Counted from the stretch's first letter, positions 46,870 through 58,318 are shown. The stretch is 64,000 bases of DNA from Lepisosteus oculatus (GCF_040954835.1 NC_090723.1:8690001-8754000), one strand, 5' to 3'. Numbers and translations are program-made. Notes: generated by a model from the sequence alone, not told the origin.

Positions 46870-47420
46870 TCACAAGAGGCTCTATCAACACTCAACCCAG
46901 GAGCTCCATTCCCTTTCCAGAGGAGATCCTAGCCCAGTCCCCTGGGAGACTCTCATTCAAGGACAACTGTCTAATTGAACTGGTTCAAGGGACTTTCCCA
47001 GTTCCTTTGAGGCCAATGGTTTTGGGAGAAGTATAAAACCTGTGGAATACCCCTACAGGCTATTAGTATTGGAGCCTCTGTGGACAGTATAAGGGTCTCG
47101 CGAGCTGTGTCTACAGCACAAGCCCTCTGTCTGTTCTCAGCAAAGGCAGCTTCACTAGCAGCACAGGAGCGTTCCCTGCTGCAGTCCTGAAAGAGCTCAG
47201 TCCATGTGACTCCTGTCCAGGACCTGGGGTTCCAATCTGGGGCTCACAGCCCCACAGGGCGCTGAGACACAGTCTCTGGGGGCTGAGAAAGCCCAGAAAC
47301 CTCCCTTCCCTAAGCCGCTCCACACGGAACCTGGGTGATGCTGGGTGGTTTCATCTAAGCTTTCTAATGCGCCGTGTCAATAAACGCACAGTGATCTTGC
47401 TTTCACCATAGTTGATCTGC
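46870..47420 (+). mobile_element. Possible solo LTR
   Basis: An isolated segment with a TATA-type box (AGTATAAAACC near 47032) and, about 340 bases later, a polyadenylation signal (CAATAAACGCAC near 47378) followed by a GT/T-containing stretch. TATA then AATAAA with nothing coding between them is the layout of a retrotransposon LTR. I could not define terminal TG...CA ends or a target duplication. A small non-coding transcription unit is the alternative. Confidence 0.25.
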
Positions 47421-48590
47421 ATCTCCCACTGTGTCTTTACCACAGCGGCGCTGCGCTGTGCTCTGCGGGTGATAGCATCAAGCCTGCTTTTCTAAAGCAT
47501 TTCTCCCCAATATGCACACCACCCCTATCAGACTCTGCCATTTCCTTATCTCTGATTTCTCCCCAGGATAAGCAGAATGCACAATCAGTCTCTCTCTCTG
47601 TACGTAATCATTAACGGAAACGCTCTGATTAAGTTTATTCACTACCTGTTCTGTTCTGCGCTGCAGTTTGTAGCATTCGACGGCTGTGTTAATACTTTAA
47701 TGCCCAAGCCCTCTCTCTCTCTCTCTCGGTTCTCTGCGTGTTTAGAAAGGCGAAGGCTGGCGAGAGCACTCTGTGTACAGAAATGAGCAGGAAGGCTGTG
47801 GGTGTCATGGCACACAAAGGCAGTGTGAAAAAGAGAAGAGAACGTTAAGAAACTGAATCAACTGAGAGTTCGGTCCCCGAGCCTCTCTGCTGCTGCGAAA
47901 GCCTCTTGATTTTCTTAAATCACATGACTCCAGAATTTGCAGGGTTCCCCCCCACAACTCCTACTCACACCCCCCCCCCCTCCTGTAGCCCACTGGGGGC
48001 TTCAGAAGGAGCCTGTGGTTTAGATGGGAGGGGGCGAAACGCAGTGCATCAAAACGCCTTTGCAAACCAATTTTGCTTCCACACTGACAGGGGGTTTATA
48101 TGTCCTATTGAATCACCTCTTTCAGAAGAGAACGCTTGCAAGTTGTTGACCAGTTGAGCAAGCGACTGCTTTAATTAAGGGAACTCTTATCCTCGAGGGA
48201 AAAGGCGTATTGAGATTTGCTCCCAGTGCCCTCGAAATTAACCTAACAATTCACCTGCTTAGGTCTCTAGAGGCAGCTGGATCACAGCTCTCCAAGACCA
48301 GGGGTGGAGACCCCTGTTTTCAGTGGACCAACAGATGAGTCAGAAATGTAACTTCAGCCACAGATACATGAACGGAGGAGGCAGGGGAAAGGTACGCCAC
48401 TGATAATAAGACCAAGGAATCCAATGAATTTATACAAGACTTTTCAACACGATGGCTCAGAAAGCAGTTTACATACAAGAGGGGGCTCACTTGCTGTTCT
48501 GGCACAAATCACACATCTACCTCTAAGGCAACTGCTCAGTCTGTGCTGGAAGCCAAATTCTGGGGATGGGCTGGAGATGGATGTTGAATT
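47421..48590. other. Intergenic DNA, no gene seen
   Basis: Contains a CT simple repeat at 47712-47728 and a C homopolymer at 47971-47980. At 48280-48325 the phrase CTCCAAGACCAGGGGTGGAG resembles a dispersed fish repeat of unknown class. No coding signal was recognised. Confidence 0.4.
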
Positions 48591-48942
48591 GGGCAGCACT
48601 GTGGCGCAGTGGTCAGTGTTACTGCCTCACAGCACTGGGTCCCTGGGTGCAGTTCTGGACGTCTGTGTGGAGCTTGTATGTTCACCCCATGTTCATGTGG
48701 GTTTCCTCCAGGTGCTCCGGTTTCCTCCCACAGTCCAAAGACATGTTGGAAGGTTAATTGGCTTCTGGGAAAAATGGCCCTGGTGTGAGTGGGTGCCGGT
48801 CTGTGTGTGTGGCCTGAAAGACACCGGTGTCCCAGGAGGTCCAGCGTGTATCCTGCCTTGTGCCCGTTGCTTGCTGGGATAGTCTCTGGCTCCCCCTCCG
48901 CCCTGAATATAAAGAAACAGTTAAGAAATGGATGGGTGGATG
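48591..48942 (+). mobile_element. V-SINE-type retroposon, near full length
   Basis: Starts with a tRNA-like head GGGCAGCACTGTGGCGCAGT followed by GGTCAGTGTTACTGCCTCAC (A-box region). The conserved central domain follows: GGTTTCCTCCAGGTGCTCCG then GTTTCCTCCCACAGTCCAAA and GACATG. The tail ends with AAGAAATGGATGGGTGGATG, the usual 3' simple-repeat end. This is the clearest copy of the family in the window; the one at 51193-51526 is in the opposite orientation. Confidence 0.85.
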
Positions 48943-49036
48943 TGAAATTTAGGACTCCTGAAAAATTAGGCTGAATTATACAAAATATACTGGGAATGTT
49001 TTATACAATCACATTTAAATCACAGTATCTGCAATC

Positions 49037-49290
49037 ACAGGATCTGCGCCTGTGGCTGGAAGGTTGCCGGTTCAAATCCCGCAGCCGGCAGAGGAATCCT
49101 ACTCCACTGGGCCCCTGAGCAAGGCCCTTCACCCCAACTGCTTCGGGGGCGCTGTTCAATGGCTGACCCTGCGCTCTGACCCCCAGCTTCTCTCCCTGTC
49201 TGTGTGTCTCACGGAGAGCAAGCTGGGGTATGCGAAAAGACAATTCCTAATGCAAGAAATTGTAAAGGGTTAACCCCTTAAATTAAATGA
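49037..49290 (+). mobile_element. tRNA-type SINE
   Basis: Contains a polymerase III B box in GCCGGTTCAAATCCCGCAGC (49065-49085) preceded by TCTGCGCCTGTGGCTGGAAG, a tRNA-like arm. Then a body with CTGGGCCCCTGAGCAAGGCC and CCCCAGCTTCTCTCCCTGTC, and a tail GACAATTCCTAATGCAAGAA. The A box is degraded. Two reverse copies, at 35225-35430 and 34342-34445, belong to the same family. Confidence 0.75.
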
Positions 49291-50107
49291 ACGAATCATT
49301 TTCTAAATGAGCGTTGGTCGTTTTCAGTTGCTAACCAGTTGCAATTGAACAGTCAGTCTAATTGCTGAGGTTCACAGAATGAGCTCATATAACTCATCTT
49401 GATGAGTCAAATGGTTAGTTCAATAAAGAGATCTAATACGTAATTAGGAGTAGGGCTGGAAGGAAATTAATCAGATTGGCATCTGGGACCCCCTTACTGT
49501 GTTGAACAGAAAGAGGACTGTGAAACACGCCAGAGAATAGGTTATCGTGATTGGTGGAATTTCTCAGTGCCCTAATCAATATTTTTGCCAGTATTTTATC
49601 AATTTCTATCAATATTTTATATTCTACAAATACCAAATATAAATGGTAAAGTATCATTGAATATTATACACATTTATGAAATATTTTATACATCATATAA
49701 GTTGTATCAATATTTCTATCGGCTCCGATCCATACCGTGCAGGTCCGTACCTCACTGGGTGCTACAGGAAGAAGCTGGGAAGTCCCTGGGAGGTGAAGGG
49801 ATGCTGATCTGTGTCAAACATCTCCGCCTGAGCGCCACAGGAGCGTGTGCACAAGCCTGCCCCCGTAAAGGGACATTTTCAGTTCCTTTTACACTCCTCA
49901 CGCAGCCCTGCACTGAAACGAACAGGCCCCAGGCCGGGGCGGTGCACCCAGAGAGGCAGGGGGAGACGCTGTTTCTGTCTAATGTTATTCAGCAGGATAT
50001 CTTGGCTACTGCAGAATTGCAATGGAATAAAAAAATAGTCATCAGGGTTATCGATGTGCTGCTCACAGGTCTTAGTTCTGGCAGCTCCAGTCAATTACCC
50101 TTAGCTG

Positions 50108-50212
50108 GGCATCCAGGTGGGGCTGCACACTGGTGGTGGTGGAGGGGATCCCCATTACCTGTAAAGCGCTTTGAGTGGAGTGTCCAGAAAAGCACTATGT
50201 AAGTGTAAGCAA
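50108..50212 (+). mobile_element. 5S-SINE family, 3' terminal fragment
   Basis: Only the end of the element is present: ATCCAGGTGGGGCTGCACAC, then GTAAAGCGCTTTGAGTGGAG and TGTCCAGAAAAGCACTATGT. It is followed directly by the long ATT repeat at 50213-50269, which is an expansion of the element's own ATT tail. Confidence 0.85.
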
Positions 50213-50213
50213 A

Positions 50214-50269
<56 letters not shown>
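50213..50269. repeat. (ATT)n microsatellite
   Basis: About 19 uninterrupted ATT/TTA units, seeded by the 3' tail of the adjacent SINE fragment. Likely length-polymorphic. Confidence 0.95.
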
Positions 50270-50754
50270 GCTACCAAGCGTGAATCGCCTTGCTGCGATC
50301 CTTTGCTGTAGTCCCGTGAAGATTAGGTTTTCATGAAAGAGCTGGTTCGAGTCTGCACTCTTAAAACTCGGCTGTGACACCCTTTTTTTTAATCTTCAAA
50401 ACATGTGTATTGAGCCCCCCTCCCTGTCCTTTTTGTTTCTGTTTAGCATGCAAATTGTATTAGAACACGATGCAAAAAGAAGCTCCAGCTCTTTGATGTT
50501 TTTTTTTGTACTGTGTTCTATTTTGAAAACCAAAAGTTCATTTTATTTTTCGCCTAATGTCAAAGCCCTGTGCACTGAGCTGACACTCCTGAGACTAAAG
50601 TGTTGGCTTGTTAAACACCTTTCAGGTGACTCCTGTTAATTACTGATGGATCCAGCAGCAAACAGGCTGTCTTTAGTTTTCTTGTGTACACAGATACAAA
50701 TCTCTGTACCATGGATAAACTCCACTTTGTCCTTTTTTATTTAATCTTATCCCC

Positions 50755-50980
50755 ACTGCTGTGAGGAATGAGCTCACAGGCAAGAGGTCATTGAGCTCAG
50801 CCAGTCAGCCTACAGGCCTTGTTAACCAGCCACGTTGCCCTGAACCTACTGGTCCCTGAGAGGAAGGAAGCACACAAGGAGAGCATGCAGACTCCACACA
50901 GAAGGTTTCCCCTGCCCAGAATCAAGCCCAAGACTCGGAAGCTCTAAGCACCACTGCCAAGCCATTGTGATGCCCATCTA
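50755..50980 (-). mobile_element. V-SINE-like element, degenerate reverse copy
   Basis: In reverse orientation it retains GGAGAGCATGCAGACTCCAC, ACAGAAGGTTTCCCCTGCCC and AGAATCAAGCCCAAGACTCG, matching the central and head parts of the family seen at 48591-48942, but with many differences. The boundaries are approximate. Confidence 0.5.
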
Positions 50981-51192
50981 CAATACAAATTCTATTAATT
51001 AAAATAATAATTTCCAACATCTCCATCTCTAAAAATGTAAACAAATGCAATGGTGTCCTTCAAGTTGCACAAATGAATATCGAAGTGCAGCTTCCTTTAT
51101 GAAGAAACACCTGTTAAGAATAGCCAAAACTACTCAGCTAACTCATTAATGAAACTTGATTTCAACACTGATAGATATTTCTTTTGATTCAT
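50981..51192. other. AT-rich intergenic gap between SINE copies
   Basis: Low-GC sequence between two reverse V-SINE-like copies. No feature is recognised. Confidence 0.5.
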
Positions 51193-51526
51193 AATAATCC
51201 ATCCATTTTCTGACCGCTTCTTCCAAGTCAGTGTTGCAGTGGAGCTGGGGCCTATCCCAGCAAGCAACGTGTGTAAGGCAGGGTACGCCCTGGATGGGAC
51301 GCCAGTCCATGGTAGGGCCCACACAGTCACACTCCCACCTTTGCCAGCTTTCCCCAGGAGAGAATTAACCTACCAGTACACTTTTGTGGGATTGTGGGAG
51401 GAAAACACAGCATCTGGGGAAAACCCAGGCAAACGCAGAGAGAACATACAAACTCCACACAGACAGCACCCCAGGAATTTAACCCTGGGTCCCAGCAATC
51501 CTACCCTCTGCCCCACCATGCTGCCT
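51193..51526 (-). mobile_element. V-SINE-type retroposon, reverse copy
   Basis: Read on the minus strand this ends in GAAAATGGATGGATT (plus: AATCCATCCATTTTC). It includes the segments represented on plus as GGGCCTATCCCAGCAAGCAA, CGCCCTGGATGGGACGCCAG, TGTGGGATTGTGGGAGGAAA and GAGAACATACAAACTCCACA, and the head as CCCCACCATGCTGCC. All parts are in the expected order, so it is nearly complete. Confidence 0.8.
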
Positions 51527-52379
51527 GTTTTTTATAATTTGTTCTGTAAGTACTTTTTGTGCATGTTAATGATAATAATAGCAAGAATTCTAATAATACT
51601 AGCAATACCTTTTCTCTAATTAAATGCAGGTAGTCGGCTGTGACACATTTCTCTCACCATAAACCCTGGTGTGGAAAAGTTAAACAAATCTTAAGCTTCA
51701 GATGATATGCACATCTTTGTTTTTACGTGATACCTTGGCGTTTATTTTATAACCGATGTTGTTAATCTAATGTATACCGCCTTCACAAAATCCAAAAAGA
51801 ATCCAAAATCAGGGACATAGGAACTGCACTTAGTTTTAACAGTGAAGCAATGAAAGGCAATTACTGATTGCAGAAACTGCCTTCAGAACTGGTTGTAGTG
51901 ACAATTTAATTATGTTATGACTAATAAGTAATTACACCTTTAATACATTGATCAAGTGTTTTGAGGGATTCTTTTCTATTGCTCTTAACAACAGCAGGAA
52001 AGGGGCCTTACTCCGCTATTTATAAGTAATTTGTTCTTTAAGTACTTTTGTGGACGCTAATGGCTAAATATCTCTGAATTGTTTAGCAAAGTAATTTCAA
52101 AGGAGCGAGAAGCTAAAAAAAAAAAGATGTGCTGCAGGGCTAAAACTCAGATTGACTTCACACCTCCGGTTTAGACTTAGCGCATGAGAGCTCAAGAGAT
52201 GGTGTGAGTCTGATAATTTGAGGGCTTGTGATAAATGCGCTCGGCTGCACAAAAAAAATGAGACGAGTCCGGCCTGCTGTTGCATTGCAGGATCCTGTGT
52301 GCAAAGAAAGAGAAAATAAAAACCTCCTAAAGACAGCCTCTTCGATACCACAAGTCGAGAAGAATTTACATTCATAAAC
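51527..52379. other. AT-rich intergenic DNA
   Basis: No gene or repeat recognised. Short ATA/AAT-rich runs lie at 51570-51620. Confidence 0.5.
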
Positions 52380-53260
52380 GCAACCGTGTCTTCATTGCTG
52401 GAGAGCATAGCCCTGCTTTTCACGGTCCTCGGCGACTTGGTGCTGAAGTTTCCGAGACGTAGTCTGATCCCGCGTTTTCCAGAGCGGCTGCCGGGATGCC
52501 ACCGGCGGAGCGCAAGTTCCCCCTCGACGCGACGGAGGACGAGAAAATCACCTCTCTCCACCCCCCACCGCCACACACACACACCCCGAATCTCTCCCCG
52601 CGCTCCAGAACGCACCTCGTCATTCGCACGATCGCGGGCTGGCGCGGAAACCAGAGCCAGGAAGTGAGAAACGCGTAGACGGCCCAGCGGGTTCCCATAA
52701 GGAGGCGGATTGCGTAGAACCACGGGGGACTGAGTTCTAAGTAAATAAGATGCATCTATCCAGTGCCTTGGAAAGTGTTCTCCGCCACTCTGTAGGCCGC
52801 CTTCCGTGATACCCTATCCTGTAGGTAGCGTGCACGTCAGTTACCGGGCATAGCAATTACTCTGTAACACTTACCATCGTATTGAGACAATCCAGCTCTC
52901 AGTGCTGCACCTTCCGCTAGTCCAGGCTAGCTCACGGCTGTCAGGCAAGGCCCGGTCACCCCGCCGTTTTCAACGTCTCCTGGCTCTCGGCGATCTCTCC
53001 CCGGCCTGGTGCGGTCGGCGAGTCCCCAGAGTGGCCGGGCCTTTCTGCCGGCGGGCGGGGGCGGGGACAGGCCTGCTCGGGCTGGAGCTGCCCTCCAGAG
53101 CTCGCTCTTTGACTCGTGCAGCAGGCGCACACGTTGAGAGGAGACCAGCGCCTGCAGTCTAACTGTCAGCCTTTAGAGAGTCAGCAGTTTGCTGAAATCC
53201 CTCTCTTAAGCGGGGTACGGCAGCGGCACTTGTGCGAGACCGCCCAGCCATGAGATCGCA
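52380..53260. promoter_or_regulatory. CpG-island-like domain
   Basis: Two CpG-dense blocks (about 52420-52700 and 52920-53160) with segments such as CCGAGACGTAGTCTGATCCC and CTGCCGGCGGGCGGGGGCGG, separated by an AT-richer gap. No exon of a known family overlaps them. A 208-codon minus-strand open frame at 52097-52723 is Arg/Ser-rich at its start and low-complexity at its end, and looks like a by-product of high GC. The domain lies about 6 kb past the 3' end of tbkbp1. A promoter of an unannotated transcript or an enhancer is possible. Confidence 0.4.
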
Positions 53261-56200
53261 CCGGAGTCCCTGTCCTCTGTTTAATGCAAATGAAACTTCC
53301 TAAATCAAAAGTTCCCACGGCCTATAGCAGCAGAGTAGTCCCTCTCTAGGACAGACAGACCTCCTCTGCCGCTCAGCTGCTCCCGATGTGCTCCTCAGTT
53401 TGAGTTACACACCTATTAACAGCTGGAAAGGGACTACATTTCATCATTAGACTGATCAATGAGTTCATTAATAAGGGGCTCGGAAAGGCACGTCAGAGAT
53501 TCCAGCCTTCAGGCTGGGTTAAAATAAAAAAAAAACAATAATTCTTTGAAAAACATCAATGGGCGACCCAACAAGGTCATCCCTATCTTCATCAAAGCCG
53601 AGAACCTTCGGCAAAGAGTTGAATCAGCTGTGACAATGTTTCTTCCTCTGAACACAAGACCCACGTCCCTGTTTCCCCCAGCGCTGTGTCCGATGCTGGG
53701 GTCTCCAGTGGGTCCAGGGCGGGGCTCGGCCTGTTCGCCGGGTCTTTACGAACAGAAACAAGCCGACCCGCAGCCGGCTCACAGCCGAAACAGAGGGAGG
53801 ATCTACGGGTTGGGCACAGCACAGCTAATGAACCTACCAATACCTGACCGATTTTGACACCAATGAGTGTGGAACAATAGATATCAATCGAAAGAAGTGA
53901 AATTTAATCCAATCTGCCGTTTGCCTGTATGCGTGAGCAGACGACAACTTGTCCTGGTGTGCTTTTCTTGTTGGACCTATTTGATATTGAACGTATTTTC
54001 TTACCTCGCGGTCCTGGGATGTCATGGTACTTGCTTAAGCACCCCTCCACCCAACCCCCTCCCCTCCCCTCCTCCTGGTAACACAAAGCTGAACGTCTTG
54101 AAGCGAAGCTACAGCACCCAGCGCACCCGCCCATCCTGTTTCGAAACCGCAGGACCGAGCAGAAGCCCAGTGCTGGAAAAGCGCCGCCCGAGCCCTGCCT
54201 CGCTCACACAGGCGGCCGGGGAGCCCCGTTGTACGAAGCGGCCAACGAGATGGTTATATATAGAGACACACATCAATACGCGGTGTCCCTGCCTCAGTGC
54301 TTTGAACCTCGGCTCTCTAACCCTGCACAGAAGTACCCCGAATTTTCCGGCCTGATTCCGTGCCACAAACCTCTGCCTCCGAAGCTTTGTGAAAACACTG
54401 CAAAACAGATGAGCTGCCGTCGATTCCTTCCAGCCTCGTGTGGCCCAGACTGAAACGAGAAATTCCGTTTTCTTAACTATGAAAACGTTAATTTCCCCCC
54501 TTATTTTTTAATGCATAATAGTAAGATTATGGTATGAGTTAGCTTTCAGGGGCCAGGGTTAAGTACTGGAGCTCAAAGTGAATTCGAAAACCTTATATTA
54601 AATGATAGTACACGTCTGCCCCCAAAGGATACGTGTACAAAAAACGACCTGTGTCCAATTGTTAAAAAGTTACAAATGCACATTAAGAGCTTCAGTTAAG
54701 TATCTTAGGCAATGAAAGTCATTCTGTAGCCAAGTTCTCCTGGTGTAGCTTCGAGAAAACGTTTTTGTCTCAAATTGTTTTGCAGGTCTTGCATTTTGGA
54801 TGCGCGAATGTGTTTGTCGAGATTTACACTTAATTTCCTTTTTTTTAAAAAAAAACTGTTCGCTTTAAAGAGTTACTAATCCATTTTCAGTTTTACAGTA
54901 TCCTTTCCCAGTAGGTCTGATTCTTCAGAAGCATACAGTGACGATATTAAACTAATACCTGCACGGGGCTTTCCGGATCTTCACGACGTCGTCCGTTTTC
55001 TACAAACGGAAAATAAATACCGATGTAACAGGTTGAGATGTGGCAACCACATTACATAACACTCTAATACAGTGGAATTCATTGACTCAGTCCGTACAAA
55101 CTCATTATCTGTGCGCTGTTGGAAACTTTAAACCCAGAAATCCCATATATTTCTGTTTGGGTTTGGGGTTTATTGCGGGCGTTAATTCAAAGCAACAGGC
55201 CGCTTCAAAACAGACAAATCGAGGTGGCTATTTGACGGACGCCGCCTTGTTTTCGCTGTGAATAACAACAGTTCGCTGTTTTATATTGTACGGATAAACT
55301 AGACGGGTTTCACCGGGATCTCAGGACGAGACTGCAGCCCTGAAACTCTGACGTCCTGAATTCTCACCGCAGCCGAGGCGATCAGGAGGTGCTACATTGG
55401 AGCTCAAATCCACGTTAATTAATTCTCATTAATTATACAAGCGAGGCGATTCATATTAGCACCCTTGTCCGCGAAACTGTCAGTTCGCACTTCTTGTCGG
55501 CAGCGAGCTTCGTACTTGCCACCTCTGGGACTGACTTCACAGGAGGAGCTGGTCAGGCTCCGGGGGTCAGGCGATGGTGGAGGGGGCAGTTTCACTCACA
55601 GTGGTCACCCCCGGACAAGTCGCGTGATTCCCGTTGTCTATAGGTGTCGAAGGCCTTGGTTGTCAACCAGAAAACGGGTAAAAACAACGAATCTTGATTT
55701 GAGAGACATGAAAGTACCAGAAGCGCCTGTTCAGTTAGCGTCTCCGGACTCTTACACAATCAGTGTCCGAGAAAGCCCGTCGACACTGGGAAACTACCCG
55801 CTACCCCTCACCCGACCTCACCTACACGTTTTAATTTGAAGTCATGAAGCATTTCTTTCAAAACTGAACAATAAAATCTTTTTCTAAATTCGTTCCAGCA
55901 AATACCTGAACGCATTTTACGCAGCTAGCAAGGTGCTAAGTTTTGGGAATGATGAAAAATCTCAGAAAGGATTGACTTTTGGCTGTACCCCCGCCTCGAT
56001 GTCTGCGGACACGGATGAGATTTAATTGAATAGCACACTACCGGTTTTGGCTACCACTGCGCCACGTTTACATGCAATGTCTGAAGTGACATTTATCCTC
56101 AAGTTTGTGGGCTGTCTTTGCAGTTCTTAAGGTGTTGCTACACTTCACATACTGTGCAAACATCTTGGAAAACGTACATTCACGTAAAACCAATGAGAAC

Positions 56201-56837
56201 GCGTGTATGAAAAAAAAACCCATCTCGTGTTGAATACAAATGCGAGCTAGACAAGATCATTGTTTCCCCACGTCAGAAGACAAAAAAAAGGAAACTCGCT
56301 TAGGAAGCTTTTGCGCGCCACGTGTGCGACAAGACTTAGCTCAGCAGGCTGAATACTCCGGGAAATGACCCGAACCGAGCCGGTCCCGCACAAGTCCGGT
56401 AGTGTAGAAATCACAAGCGTTTCCCTTTGCAAAGACACGCTCTGCGAGTTGAGCCACGAGTTTATTACCTTTACAGTACAGTCCGGTAGGAAAATAGCTC
56501 TCGTGCATGTGAGGCAGCTCAGTGCAAGTTATAACAGTATTTACAACATAATTACAAGCTTTATATATATATACATGTTTTATATTACAAAATAGTTGTA
56601 TTGTTCTTTTGAGCATTATTGTAGTCAAACCACGACATGGTCCCTTTGGGGTTTCACATCCCTTCTGAAAGAGAGGAGCCACATTCACAAAGCTTTTCCC
56701 CTGAGTTATTTAAGCGCAGAGCGTTAATTGGTACACGCAGCGTGACTTCTATTATTTTAACACGCTCTGCTTTTTGTCAGGCGTTGTACAATTTTTCTAG
56801 GGCCTTTAAAACAGGAGCCTGTTTTTTTTTTTGCTTA
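53261..56837. other. Intergenic DNA with moderate CpG, no gene seen
   Basis: A further CpG-containing stretch lies at 54100-54260 and is followed by GGTTATATATAGAGAC (54251-54266), a TATA-like sequence with no downstream coding exon. AT-rich intervals lie at 54480-54900 and 55850-56250. A TA repeat lies at 56561-56573. Nothing has family-level similarity. Confidence 0.45.
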
Positions 56838-56958
56838 GGAACAAGTAAAGGTTTATTCCACGCTGAAAAGAGGAGAACGGGCTGAAGAAGGCTCCACGGC
56901 CGAAACGTTGCGTTTCTTTTCTTCTCTTTCCAGCGCGGAATAAACCTCCACTCGTTCC
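56838..56958 (+). repeat. Inverted-repeat element with hammerhead-like core
   Basis: Two arms of about 43 bases (56838-56880 and 56915-56958) are complementary at roughly four positions in five and flank a 32-36-base centre. The centre reads CTGAAGA (56882-56888), a GGC/GCC hairpin (56890-56901), GAAAC (56902-56906), then ACG-TTG-CGT (56905-56913). Those elements occur in the order of a type I hammerhead ribozyme with a minimal stem III; the arms form stem I. Deviations are one extra A before stem II and several A-C mismatches in stem I. Type I hammerheads with tiny stem III are known in Penelope-like retroelements, so a terminal fragment of such an element is the likely identity. Confidence 0.5.
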
Positions 56959-57944
56959 TTTGCAGCCCACGCACGCTGACGCGGCTGCCTCCTTGAACGC
57001 CTTTATTATTACTGAGGCGTGAAGGTCTGGGTGCCGTGAAGAAGACGTCGGAGAAAAGAAAGTCGTTAAATAACTCCTGAGTGGACTCGGTGAATAGTGG
57101 CAGCGGCGCCTCTCCTGCGCGCGCGGGTGGGTTTGCTCGTGGGGAGATGGCCGATGCGCGCGAGCGCGGCGTCACGGGAGACAGATTACACGGAGGCTCA
57201 CGGGAGACGGGACGCGTCCTTTCCCGACTGCATGGACCAGTCAATGTTAATGAGAGCCATCTCTCCAAACGCCCCGGGTGCGAAACCTCGTCTAAGCAGA
57301 GACCAGCGCTCAACGGAAACGGGAAGACTCGCTTATTCCAAACAGCTCCTGTCTGGCTCACACCGGCTTCCTCATATCACTCTTCTGTTAAGCATGCTGT
57401 ACTGTATTACTTTACCGTGGTAACAAAAAAAAACGTCAATCCTTTTTTGATATCCCACAAAAAGTGACATTTTCCAGCCTTTAGAAGACTACAAACAAAA
57501 TACTACACACGTTTATAATGCAGCGCTTCTTTAGGATTCGCGTTGCGATAAAAGGCGCACAGATCACCCTCACATTCCTCGGCAGGGCCCCCAAAGAAAT
57601 ATGTCTAGACCGAAAGCTGGCTTTTTTGGATCATCCTGGATTTTAAGTCGACGTACTTTTTTTATCAGTTTGAAATGCTTTTTGTATTTATACCGCTACG
57701 GACCCGATCGGTGTATTGAACAGATTTTCACATTCAACTCGGTATTTTGCTTGACTGTATACTTGCCAAATACAAATCTACGCCTTCGAGGGAAGACAAA
57801 GCGAGGAGCATCAGAGTGAAGAATAAACGCGGCCTTAAATCATTTCGATTTCCATGTGTCTCATTAGCAGGAGAATTAGACGAGAGGGCAGCCCTGGAGG
57901 AGGTGGAGGTCAAGTACAACAGGGCTTTTATAAACATCTGGACA
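56959..57944. other. Intergenic DNA with a CpG pocket
   Basis: A CpG-dense pocket lies at 57090-57200 (CTCCTGCGCGCGCGGGTGGG, GCGCGCGAGCGCGGCGTCAC). The rest is ordinary AT-rich sequence. It may include the end of the tbkbp1 3' untranslated region or its flank, but I saw no confident polyadenylation signal on the minus strand. Confidence 0.4.
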
Positions 57945-58318
57945 GGCGAGTGTCCACTGGTGTGTCCTCTGACAGCTGAGTGTGTGTCCACTGGTGTGTC
58001 CTCATAATCTGTCCATTGGTGTGTCCACTGGTGTTTCTTCATAATGTGTCCATTGATGTGTCCACTGAGTGTGTCCACTGGTGTTTCTTTATAATGTGTC
58101 CATTGGTGTGCCCACTGGAGTTTCTTCATAATGCGTCCACTGGATGTGTCCTTGGGTGTGTCCACTGGGTGTGTCCAATGGCTGTGTCCACTGGGTGTGT
58201 CCACTGGGTGTGTCGTCTGGATGTGTCCCCTGGCTGCGTCCATTGGGTGTGTCCACTGGCTGTGTCCACTGGGTGGGTCTGTTGGGTGTGTCCACTGGGT
58301 GGGTCATCTGGATGGGTT
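57945..58318. repeat. 15-bp minisatellite (unit TGTCCACTGGGTGTG)
   Basis: About 370 bases of imperfect tandem units based on GTGTCCACTGG, with a longer variant unit containing TTTCTTCATAATG in the first half and nearly regular 15-bp units in the second half. Because 15 is a multiple of three, several frames on both strands stay open, which explains the overlapping open frames of 130-180 codons here. These are not genes. Confidence 0.9.

Noticed and set aside
49037..49290. A functional tRNA gene
   Set aside because: A B box is present, but there is no cloverleaf, no intact A box and no terminator at the right place. The downstream body recurs at two other loci, so it is a SINE.
49585..50202. 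205-codon plus-strand open frame
   Set aside because: Its 3' end is the tail of a 5S-SINE fragment and its start is AT-rich low-complexity sequence. No domain is visible.
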